Assembly (NCBI GenBank): GCA_029261675.1
Contig: JAJDBA010000206.1
Location: 1 to 5,426, forward strand
DNA length: 5,426 nucleotides
Direction: 5' to 3'
Source: Nitrospinaceae bacterium
Lineage (GTDB): Bacteria > Nitrospinota > Nitrospinia > Nitrospinales > VA-1
In this document: positions 1 to 5,426 of the stretch, piece after piece
Layout: each line of letters starts with the position of its first letter
How positions within the stretch are numbered: the stretch's first letter is position 1
The notes under the pieces: model-generated
What the model was told of the DNA's origin: nothing
The model's database searches: none
What the model saw: the letters and a program-made list of their open reading frames with translations, nothing else
Translations under genes and position numbers: made by a program

Positions 1-1991
1 TGGATTGGATGGCGTTTGCCGGGATGAGGCGTTTTAAACTTAGGCCATTCGATAATGGTCTCACGCTCAGAAAGAGCTTGGCTGCCCTTCCAGTCGTAAT
101 CCCATACAGAACCATCGTATGCCTTGATTTGCTTGATTGGATCATCATGATGACCGGGCTGTCCCTTTGGAGGAAGCATGTACTTAACCCAGTCTTTGAT
201 GTTAACGGTTGGATCTTCAACAGACCAATCGCTTTTACCGCTATCTACAATGTGAAACTTCTTACCAAACCAGTCCATGGTTTTACCAACCAGTTTGTCA
301 GAAGTTGTACCTGTTGGAATGCGGCCCTTACGATCAGGAAGCTCCTGAAGGGGGCGCATAATATCGGTACTTTCCTGTGGATAGTTTCCGGTTTGAAGTG
401 TGTTGTACACACGCCAGTAACCCCACATGCCTGCAACATAGTGATGCGCTACATGACAATGGAAAAGGAAATCACCTGCAAGTCTTTGACAAAGTCCAGA
501 TCCACATTCGGTCTCAAGATCGAGAACTTCAGACGGTCCAATAACTTCAACGTCAACACGATCGGTGGTGGTACGAACAACCGGGTACTTAACCGGGCCA
601 TCGTAAGCCGCACTGATGAGGTTGGCGATTTGCACTTCTCGTTTTGGAGAACGGGTCCAACGAATCGTTCCACCATGCGGATGATGAGAATGGAACACTT
701 CACCGCCACCATGGATCAAACGAAATTTTGCTGGATCGCCCAGGTATGAGCGAGGAATCGTGGTCGGTGCATCACCGAAGGTATAAGAACTATACGCCAA
801 AGATTCATCTTCAAAGTGAAACTTCTTTTCCTGCTGAGCCAGGTTATTAATACCGAAAGGCTCAGAACGGAAGTTCATTGCACGCGCTGACGGACGATAA
901 GCATCTGTCTGCGGATCGCGCTGAGGAATCATTTCACCATGACGGTTGAGAGGACGAAAAGATTCATCACCAACTTCATGATAGATCAATCCAAACTCAC
1001 GGAAGTCACGTGATTCATCATTAACAATCATTGCCATCCAGCCACTTTCCAACTTGTCGCCGGTCCAAGGATCGAGATAACGAGAACCTTTAGGCTCTAC
1101 AACCATAGCGCCGATCAAACCAAGAGAAGAAGGATCACGACCTGCATGATTCTGAATCATGTGTCCGCCTTCTTGCTCATCAATAGGAATGTACCATTCG
1201 TATTCCTGTGTTTCACCAGCAGGAACGATTGCACCAGGGGTAGCCGCCGTATCAGGCTGACCTGTAGAACTGATGATCATTGCAGAACCATTTACCTGAA
1301 AGCCTGCATCTTCATCTTCTAATTGGTTCGTGAACTTAATACGTAAGCAATCGCCTTGATTCGCACGAATCATAAACGGTTGAATAGCATCTCCCTGAAG
1401 TCCGTTTGAAACAGCTCCGGGGTCATTCGCGTGTTCACGAGCCGCTGCATTCTTTTCTTCTTCCGCACGGACTTTCTCAATGTCCTTATCAAGAACATAC
1501 ATATAGCCCGGGTAGTAATCGCCCCATTGGTTCAAGGTGATTTCTACATTGATTGCAGAAACTTCATAAGTTTTTGTAGGAACGTTGCTCGGACAATGTG
1601 CGCCTTTGTATACTTTAGCCGCCGCTTCCGTGGGGCCAAGCAAATAGCTTTGTCCTAATTGGTGAGCTGCCCAAGAATCATGAAATCCGCCGCCTGAAGA
1701 TGCGGGGCTCGCGTGTTCTTTGAGCTTACTTTTGAGCTGATCCATTACCTTCATAAAGGTACTGTCCAGCTTTTCTTGACTACCTTCCAGCCCCTGCATG
1801 ACATCTTCATGCTCAAGCTGTTGATCTAGCTTTTTCAGCCAGTTGGGTCTGTCAACAGCTGCGTTGCCAGAATCATGACCACCATGCGAATGATCGGTCG
1901 AAATTGCGCCAGCGGGACCAGTAAGTCCCAAGCTCAAAAACACGACCGCAAGCGCATACCAGCTTTTCCACCCCTTTTTGACACGAATCAT
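1..1991 (-). CDS. Exported multicopper oxidase, MnxG/MofA-like (3' end cut by window edge)
   Basis: The frame is open from the ATG at 1991 to the left edge, giving 663 residues without a stop. Residues 1-29 form a Sec signal peptide (KK near the start, hydrophobic 13-24, likely cut after Ala-Gly-Ala), so the enzyme acts in the periplasm or outside. Next come a His-rich stretch (H34, H36, H39) and a charged helical segment (about 50-93). Cupredoxin-like sequence begins near 140. The L3 motif HSHHPHG (434-440) and L4 motif HCHVAHHYVAGM (511-522) match the copper loops of laccase-type oxidases; predicted type 1 ligands are H434, C512, H517 and axial M522. The places expected for loops L1 and L2 read QVNG (232-235) and QNH (280-282) instead of HxHG and HxH. 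About 140 residues follow L4, so at least one further domain is likely. The family oxidises metal ions or organics and reduces O2; the substrate here is unknown. Arg codons are mostly CGT. NirK is unlikely because the type 1 site is C-terminal. Confidence -1.
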   Translation of the reverse strand, partial: MIRVKKGWKSWYALAVVFLSLGLTGPAGAISTDHSHGGHDSGNAAVDRPNWLKKLDQQLEHEDVMQGLEGSQEKLDSTFMKVMDQLKSKLKEHASPASSGGGFHDSWAAHQLGQSYLLGPTEAAAKVYKGAHCPSNVPTKTYEVSAINVEITLNQWGDYYPGYMYVLDKDIEKVRAEEEKNAAAREHANDPGAVSNGLQGDAIQPFMIRANQGDCLRIKFTNQLEDEDAGFQVNGSAMIISSTGQPDTAATPGAIVPAGETQEYEWYIPIDEQEGGHMIQNHAGRDPSSLGLIGAMVVEPKGSRYLDPWTGDKLESGWMAMIVNDESRDFREFGLIYHEVGDESFRPLNRHGEMIPQRDPQTDAYRPSARAMNFRSEPFGINNLAQQEKKFHFEDESLAYSSYTFGDAPTTIPRSYLGDPAKFRLIHGGGEVFHSHHPHGGTIRWTRSPKREVQIANLISAAYDGPVKYPVVRTTTDRVDVEVIGPSEVLDLETECGSGLCQRLAGDFLFHCHVAHHYVAGMWGYWRVYNTLQTGNYPQESTDIMRPLQELPDRKGRIPTGTTSDKLVGKTMDWFGKKFHIVDSGKSDWSVEDPTVNIKDWVKYMLPPKGQPGHHDDPIKQIKAYDGSVWDYDWKGSQALSERETIIEWPKFKTPHPGKRHPI

Positions 1992-1996
1992 TATCT

Positions 1997-2003
1997 ACCT
2001 CCT
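1997..2003 (-). promoter_or_regulatory. Perfect Shine-Dalgarno site of the multicopper oxidase
   Basis: The minus strand reads AGGAGGT, five bases before the ATG at 1991. This fixes the start codon, which is also directly followed by a convincing signal peptide. No other gene in the window has a comparable site, so this one probably gives unusually efficient translation. Confidence -1.
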
Positions 2004-2110
2004 AGTAGAGCGTCTAAAATGGATAATAAAAAACAGTGATACGTAATATATTTTCTTTATATTTGTGTGCCCTTTTCCACCCCTTATGGCGGGCCACAAT
2101 CTATTAACTC

Positions 2111-2141
2111 CTTATAATCAAAGGCTTATATATAATATCAA
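2111..2141 (-). promoter_or_regulatory. Candidate promoter for the multicopper oxidase
   Basis: On the minus strand a TTGATA box (2136-2141) is followed, after 19 bases, by TATAAG (2111-2116). Each resembles a sigma70 element, but the spacer is longer than the usual 17 and the area is AT-rich, so chance matches are easy. A start near 2104 would leave a leader of about 110 bases before the oxidase ATG. The rest of the 1992-2204 gap shows no gene. Confidence -1.
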
Positions 2142-2179
2142 AAAAGAACGAAACAATCCCTACAGGCATTAACCCTGCA
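2140..2179 (-). terminator. Weak candidate terminator downstream of htrA
   Basis: Read on the minus strand, TGCAGG and CCTGTA (2174-2179 and 2161-2166) form a six-pair stem with one G-U pair and a seven-base loop, starting about 25 bases after the htrA stop. A run of six T follows, but only about 14 bases past the stem, which is further than in a classic rho-independent terminator. The T run also overlaps the candidate oxidase promoter. Confidence -1.
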
Positions 2180-2204
2180 TTTCGGGTGGGCAACTCTACC
2201 AAAT

Positions 2205-3509
2205 TTAATTTTCCCTTACAAGTCCCAAGTTGATTTTTTTATTATCTCTCAAAACAAGTAGGAAAACAGAGCCCCCTTTAGTCACCTCGTTCAAAATACT
2301 CTCGAATTCATGTTGATTTCCCACCGTTTCCCCATTGACTGCCAAAATTTCGTCACCGACTTGCAAACCTTTTGTTTCGGCATAACTTCCTGGAGTTACA
2401 GCAGATACTTTTGGGTTATTTTCAGCAAGGGGATCGTCTATTACCGCAAAGCCCAAAGCTGCGGGATCGCTGGGGGCCAAAGAGGCCAAAAGACTGGTTT
2501 TCTTTTTCTTCGATTCAAGTTTCACCGGAACCATCTGATCTTTGCCGTTTCTCAAGATATCCAGATTAATGGTTTGCCCCGGAGTGATGGTGCCAATAAT
2601 ACGAATCAGGGTATTCGGGGAGTCAACAACGGCGCCTCCGATTTTTAAAATAATGTCTCCCACTTTCAATCCCGCTTGATGAGCCGGGTCGCCTTCAAAA
2701 ACAGAAGTGACAACAACGCCTTTCCTACTATTGTTTTTCTCAGTCATCTCTTCGGGTAGCGGGTCGATGCCCACCCCCAACCAACCGCGGTGCACTTCTC
2801 CATGTTCCACCAATTGCGCAACAATATGCTTAACCATATTTGATGGAATCGAAAAACCAATGCTTTGCGCGTAATTTATTATAGCGGTATTGATACCAAT
2901 CACTTCGCCTTTTATGTTCAGCAATGGGCCACCGCTATTTCCAGGGTTGATAGAAGCATCAGTTTGAATTAAATCTTCATACCGGGACAGGTTGACGTTC
3001 TCTCTTTTTAATCCGCTGACAATTCCAAATGTGGTCGTATCGTTCAGCCCATAAGGGTTACCTACCGCCACGACCAACTGCCCTATCCTGACCTTACTGG
3101 AGTCCGCAAACTTTACCTCCGCCAGAGGCTGAGCGGATTTTACCTGCACCACAGCGAGATCGGTATCTTCATCGGCACCTAAAACATCACCGACAACCTT
3201 ACTTCCGTCTTTAAATGTAACCAGTATCTTCAGAACATTGCGCACTACATGGCTGTTAGTGACGATCAATCCTTTATCCGCATCGAAGATAACACCCGCT
3301 CCCGCATTGGCAGGTCGGCCTTTCCTAGGCAACCCCTGCCCCACAGCTCCTTTTGCAATATAAGGAGAAAGACTAACCACCGCCGGTCGAACCCTATCTG
3401 CCAACGACACAAGCTCCTGCTCAACCTGCTCCAAAATTCCCGCACTGCTAAATTGCGCCTGTAGCAGGAAAATTATAATTGTGCAGATTTTTATCAGCGG
3501 ATTATTCAT
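2205..3509 (-). CDS. htrA: HtrA/Deg-family periplasmic serine endoprotease with two PDZ domains
   Basis: A complete 434-residue member of the trypsin-like HtrA family, which degrades or refolds misfolded envelope proteins. A signal peptide covers residues 1-23 (hydrophobic 9-18, likely cut after Ser-Ser-Ala), placing the enzyme in the periplasm. The protease domain covers about 30-235 with the full triad: H87 in TNSHVV, D117 in DTDLAVV and S192 in NPGNSGGPLLN. PDZ1 lies at about 240-332 (RGWLGVGI, then AGLKVGDIILKIGG). A Lys-rich linker with KKKK at 334-337 leads to PDZ2 at about 350-432 (KGLQVGDEILAVNGE). The segment before the catalytic His is short, without the long LA loop of E. coli DegP, so architecture is closer to DegQ. 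No clear Shine-Dalgarno precedes the ATG; the start rests on the signal peptide. Early Arg codons are AGG and CGA, unlike the oxidase downstream. A near-consensus promoter lies about 100 bases upstream. Family assignment is very secure, the exact subtype is not. Confidence -1.
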   Translation of the reverse strand: MNNPLIKICTIIIFLLQAQFSSAGILEQVEQELVSLADRVRPAVVSLSPYIAKGAVGQGLPRKGRPANAGAGVIFDADKGLIVTNSHVVRNVLKILVTFKDGSKVVGDVLGADEDTDLAVVQVKSAQPLAEVKFADSSKVRIGQLVVAVGNPYGLNDTTTFGIVSGLKRENVNLSRYEDLIQTDASINPGNSGGPLLNIKGEVIGINTAIINYAQSIGFSIPSNMVKHIVAQLVEHGEVHRGWLGVGIDPLPEEMTEKNNSRKGVVVTSVFEGDPAHQAGLKVGDIILKIGGAVVDSPNTLIRIIGTITPGQTINLDILRNGKDQMVPVKLESKKKKTSLLASLAPSDPAALGFAVIDDPLAENNPKVSAVTPGSYAETKGLQVGDEILAVNGETVGNQHEFESILNEVTKGGSVFLLVLRDNKKINLGLVREN

Positions 3510-3614
3510 ATTATTATTTGAATAGAAAGCAAGTGCGCGGATTTCGACTAAACGCTTTTTCGAATCGGTACTTGATTTTTCAATTAGGCCGTGAAAAAGT
3601 AACTACTTAGCGTT

Positions 3615-3643
3615 TTTATATAAACTATCCCTTTAACTGTCAA
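3615..3643 (-). promoter_or_regulatory. Strong sigma70-type promoter for htrA
   Basis: The minus strand carries a perfect -35 box TTGACA (3638-3643), a 17-base spacer, and a -10 box TATAAA (3615-3620) that matches consensus at five of six positions. Transcription would start near 3608, leaving a leader of about 100 bases before the htrA ATG. No sigmaE-type heat or envelope-stress promoter was recognised. The -35 box ends 13 bases before the cysH start codon. Confidence -1.
3619..3624 (+). promoter_or_regulatory. Candidate -10 box for cysH
   Basis: The plus strand also reads TATAAA here, because the palindrome TTTATATAAA (3615-3624) presents a -10-like box to both strands. It sits 32 bases before the cysH ATG, a sensible distance. 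No good -35 box is found 16-18 bases upstream (the area reads AAAAAGTA), so if real it may need an activator. Confidence -1.
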
Positions 3644-3656
3644 GCAGAACCGAAAT

Positions 3657-4358
3657 ATGACTATCTCATCTAAAGACCTTGAAACCAAATCGGCAGAAGA
3701 ATTGATCCAATGGACTATGGACCAGTATGGCTTGAAAGCCGGTCTCGCTTGCAGCTTTGGCATGGAAGACATGGTTCTCATTGATATGATTGCCAAACTC
3801 AAAGCCCCGATCACCATCTTCACTCTCGATACCGGTCGTCTGCATGAGGAAACCTACGAAATAATGGAACGTGTGCGGTCGCATTACGGATTGGAAATAA
3901 AAATCTATTTCCCGGACAATGTACAGGTAGAAAAACTGGTACGGGGAAAAGGCTTCTTTTCATTCAAAGAAAGTATCGAAAACAGAAAAGAATGCTGCGC
4001 AATTAGAAAGATTGAACCGTTGAACCGTGCTCTGTCCGAACTCGATGCCTGGGTCACGGGACTAAGAAGAGATCAAGCGGTGACCCGCACCGAAACACCA
4101 AAGGTTTTAGAAGATGCCGACCACCCACCTCTTATAAAAGTAAACCCTCTGGCAGATTGGTCTCAAGAACAAGTAGAATCTTATATTGAAAAACATAAGG
4201 TCCCTGTCAATGCGCTACATAAAAAAAACTATCCCAGTATCGGCTGTGCGCCCTGCACTCGCTCTATCGAGCCAGGCGAAGATATCCGAGCTGGAAGATG
4301 GTGGTGGGAAAACCCCGAACATAAAGAGTGCGGCCTGCACCGTCGGCCAACCCAATAG
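3657..4358 (+). CDS. cysH: Assimilatory adenylylsulfate (APS) reductase, [4Fe-4S] type
   Basis: A complete 233-residue cytoplasmic enzyme of the CysH family, which reduces activated sulfate to sulfite with thioredoxin as donor in cysteine synthesis. The nucleotide-binding region shows CSFGMEDMVLIDM (32-44) and TLDTGRLHEET (56-66). Two cysteine pairs, C113-C114 in KECCAIRK and C197/C200 in IGCAPCTR, are the cluster ligands that mark the [4Fe-4S] APS-reducing branch; PAPS-specific enzymes such as E. coli CysH lack them. WVTGLRRDQ (132-140) is the family's substrate-binding segment, and the C-terminal KECGLH carries the catalytic cysteine C225. Length fits the bacterial family. The ATG is not preceded by an obvious Shine-Dalgarno, but the N-terminus fits and no better start is visible. 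It is transcribed away from htrA and toward the EcfT-like gene, with no other sulfate-assimilation gene in view. APS specificity is inferred from the cysteines. Confidence -1.
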   Translation: MTISSKDLETKSAEELIQWTMDQYGLKAGLACSFGMEDMVLIDMIAKLKAPITIFTLDTGRLHEETYEIMERVRSHYGLEIKIYFPDNVQVEKLVRGKGFFSFKESIENRKECCAIRKIEPLNRALSELDAWVTGLRRDQAVTRTETPKVLEDADHPPLIKVNPLADWSQEQVESYIEKHKVPVNALHKKNYPSIGCAPCTRSIEPGEDIRAGRWWWENPEHKECGLHRRPTQ

Positions 4359-4368
4359 CCGTGGAGGC

Positions 4369-4406
4369 AAAAGGTCTATTCGTTTTTCAGCGACACAATA
4401 CCTTTT
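4369..4406. terminator. Possible bidirectional hairpin between convergent genes
   Basis: AAAAGGT (4369-4375) and ACCTTTT (4400-4406) form a perfect seven-pair inverted repeat around a 24-base spacer, in the 67-base gap between the cysH stop and the stop of the minus-strand gene. The arms give short T runs on both strands, and the position suits a shared terminator. The loop is long and the stem only moderately stable, so this is tentative. Confidence -1.
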
Positions 4407-4425
4407 CGAACTCGTTTTATTCCTC

Positions 4426-5103
4426 TTATTTGAGTCCCATGTCACGCGGGTGAATGTAGTCTGGAATATTCGACAATACCGACACTATAAAAGGCACGAC
4501 CTGCTGAACCGCTTTTCGAATGGTTTGTAGCAAAGTTGTTTTTTCTGCCGATTTTAGTTCTGCCAACTGGCGTTCTGCTTCCTTGAAAATATGGGGCAAA
4601 ATTTCGATAGACATCACCGCTATTTGAAGAATCTCTTGTAACTTTCTCCCCAGTTTTCCTTTGAAGAAAATCAAGCTGTCCAATCCTGCCAAAAAATCAG
4701 AGGTGGTTTTTATCAATACCGTTGAAAACAGCACAACAATAATCAGTCGGGAACAAGACTCCATAGCAAGGACCAAGCCTTCTACCGAAATGCTGAAAGG
4801 TAACCATTCAGGCAAATCAAAAAAGTAACCGGGGGTAAACAGCAGTGGAAAAATAATGATTGCGATGAAAAACCAAGTTAACTTCCGCAGCGTCAAATAA
4901 ACTTCTCGACCTGAAATATTTGCCGTCCATGCCAGCCCCATCCCCAGCAATGTCAGAACAGCAAGCAAAGCTCCATCACCCACCCCCGACAGGACAAGGA
5001 AAAACAGTGTCCCACAAATTTTATATTCAGCCCGCATTCGGTGAATGCAAGTTGAGCCTGAAACATACCGGCCTGCAATTGGAGAAAACAGTTTTCCGTT
5101 CAT
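4426..5103 (-). CDS. CbiQ/EcfT-like transmembrane protein (ECF-type ABC transporter family)
   Basis: A complete 225-residue integral membrane protein. Hydrophobic segments lie at about 29-40, 44-61, 76-90, 108-131 and 195-212. Segments recalling the EcfT/CbiQ family are IHRMRAEYKICGTLFFLVL (20-38), the ISVEGLVLAMESCSRLIIVVL stretch (105-125) and TTSDFLAGLDSL (133-144). In that family the T component joins a substrate-binding S protein to a pair of ATPases for vitamin or metal-ion uptake. The cytoplasmic coupling region is recognisable at EAERQLAELKSAE (175-187), but the Ala-Arg-Gly-type motif expected at its end is absent. No S component or ATPase gene is visible. The ATG at 5103 has only a weak GAAAAG upstream. 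It is convergent with cysH and divergent from the HD-domain gene. Membership of the superfamily is likely; a working transporter role and any substrate are not shown. Confidence -1.
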   Translation of the reverse strand: MNGKLFSPIAGRYVSGSTCIHRMRAEYKICGTLFFLVLSGVGDGALLAVLTLLGMGLAWTANISGREVYLTLRKLTWFFIAIIIFPLLFTPGYFFDLPEWLPFSISVEGLVLAMESCSRLIIVVLFSTVLIKTTSDFLAGLDSLIFFKGKLGRKLQEILQIAVMSIEILPHIFKEAERQLAELKSAEKTTLLQTIRKAVQQVVPFIVSVLSNIPDYIHPRDMGLK

Positions 5104-5129
5104 CTTTTCGCGATCATTAAAAAAATACT

Positions 5130-5160
5130 ACCTGAATGCCGCTTGAACCCCAGCTCAGGT
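5130..5160. repeat. Inverted repeat in the divergent intergenic region
   Basis: ACCTGA (5130-5135) and TCAGGT (5155-5160) are exact reverse complements 19 bases apart. An inner GCT/AGC pair (5141-5143 and 5152-5154) could extend a hairpin with a five-base bulge. It lies between two divergent genes, so an operator is possible, but six-base arms can arise by chance. Confidence -1.
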
Positions 5161-5169
5161 TATGGAATG

Positions 5170-5199
5170 ATTATCCATCACCAAAAATTAAATTATCCA
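5170..5199 (+). repeat. Direct repeat ATTATCCA, 22 bases apart
   Basis: ATTATCCA occurs at 5170-5177 and 5192-5199, about two helical turns from start to start. The first copy overlaps a small inverted repeat, ATGGA/TCCAT (5162-5178). The pair lies just upstream of the HD-domain gene and could be a regulator site. The surroundings are AT-rich and the evidence is thin. Confidence -1.
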
Positions 5200-5211
5200 A
5201 AAAAATCATCA

Positions 5212-5426
5212 ATGACTTCTTCCATTATAGATAAAACTTGTGAATTTGTAGAAAATAAACTTGCCGGCGATGGCTCGGGACACGACTGGTGGCATATTCA
5301 CCGCGTCTGGTCGATTGCAAAAACGATTGCCGCTGAAGAACAGGCAGATATGCAGACCGTTGAGTTAGGTGCCCTGCTTCATGACATCGCCGATTGGAAA
5401 TTCCATAATGGGGACGATTCAAAAGG
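5212..5426 (+). CDS. HD-superfamily phosphohydrolase, YpgQ/YedJ-like (3' end cut by window edge)
   Basis: The ATG at 5212 opens a frame that runs 71 codons to the right edge without a stop. The N-terminus is typical of small metal-dependent HD phosphohydrolases: SGHDWWHIHRVW (22-33), where H28 fits the first metal ligand, then GALLHDIADWK (53-63) with the hallmark H57-D58 pair. The last metal-binding Asp would lie beyond the window. Close relatives of this pattern, such as Bacillus YpgQ, are soluble proteins of about 200 residues; a nucleotide pyrophosphohydrolase activity is known for YpgQ, but the substrate here cannot be told. There is no Shine-Dalgarno before the start (AAAATCATCA). The gene is divergent from the EcfT-like gene across a 108-base gap. 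Superfamily assignment is secure, the subfamily probable. Confidence -1.
   Translation, partial: MTSSIIDKTCEFVENKLAGDGSGHDWWHIHRVWSIAKTIAAEEQADMQTVELGALLHDIADWKFHNGDDSK

Noticed and set aside
9..749. A 246-codon open frame on the plus strand
   Set aside because: It lies wholly antisense to the oxidase coding sequence, which has clear copper motifs and a signal peptide. The plus-strand product shows no recognisable domain and looks like a mirror artefact.
1431..1658. Plus-strand open frame with a hydrophobic N-terminus
   Set aside because: It is antisense to the oxidase and has no homology-like motif; the apparent hydrophobicity comes from reversed Glu/Lys codons.
1..1991. Copper nitrite reductase (NirK) as identity of the oxidase
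   Set aside because: In NirK the type 1 copper site is in the first cupredoxin domain. Here the HCHxxxHxxxxM motif is at residues 511-522, in the laccase-like arrangement.
2045..2063. AATATA/TATATT inverted repeat upstream of the oxidase
   Set aside because: The arms are pure A/T in an AT-rich gap, with no T tract or known operator shape; a chance match is the simplest explanation.
4186..4530. Plus-strand frame overlapping the end of cysH and running into the EcfT-like gene
   Set aside because: It overlaps cysH out of frame across the conserved cluster cysteines and then runs antisense to a convincing membrane-protein gene.
5102..5116. Tiny reading frame (ATG to TGA, five codons) overlapping the EcfT-like start on the minus strand
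   Set aside because: A translationally coupled leader peptide was considered, but so short a frame without a ribosome binding site is expected by chance.
5225..5422. Minus-strand open frame at the right edge
   Set aside because: It is antisense to the HD-domain gene, whose conserved HD motifs establish the plus strand as coding.

Overview
The window is a compact stretch of bacterial chromosome of moderate GC. It holds five protein genes, two of them cut by the window edges. There are no RNA genes, CRISPR arrays or insertion sequences that I can see. A secreted multicopper oxidase of the MnxG/MofA-like type, a [4Fe-4S]-type APS reductase and a CbiQ/EcfT-like membrane protein suggest a free-living, chemolithotrophic or marine-type Gram-negative bacterium. 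My best guess is a nitrite-oxidiser-like lineage such as Nitrospinota. That is an impression from protein style, not a search result.

Layout. (1) Positions 1-1991, minus strand: the first 663 residues of a large exported multicopper oxidase whose 3' end lies off the left edge. (2) Positions 1992-2204: an AT-rich gap holding a perfect Shine-Dalgarno site, a weak promoter candidate for the oxidase and a weak terminator candidate for the next gene. (3) Positions 2205-3509, minus: a complete two-PDZ HtrA/Deg periplasmic serine protease. (4) Positions 3510-3656: a divergent intergenic region with a near-consensus sigma70 promoter (TTGACA-17-TATAAA) firing toward the protease, close to the start of cysH. 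(5) Positions 3657-4358, plus: cysH, assimilatory APS reductase. (6) Positions 4426-5103, minus, convergent with cysH: a CbiQ/EcfT-like membrane protein. (7) Positions 5104-5211: a second divergent gap with small inverted and direct repeats. (8) From 5212 to the right edge, plus: the N-terminal 71 residues of an HD-superfamily phosphohydrolase.

The genes do not form one pathway. The oxidase and HtrA share a strand and both act outside the cytoplasm, but the 213-base gap and its signals suggest separate units. CysH (sulfate assimilation), the EcfT-like protein (possible ABC-type uptake) and the HD hydrolase look like independent housekeeping genes. The most notable object is the oxidase. Its type 1 copper site and two C-terminal copper motifs are intact, but the N-terminal motifs that usually complete the trinuclear cluster look degenerate. 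Its codon use and ribosome binding site also suggest much higher expression than its neighbours.
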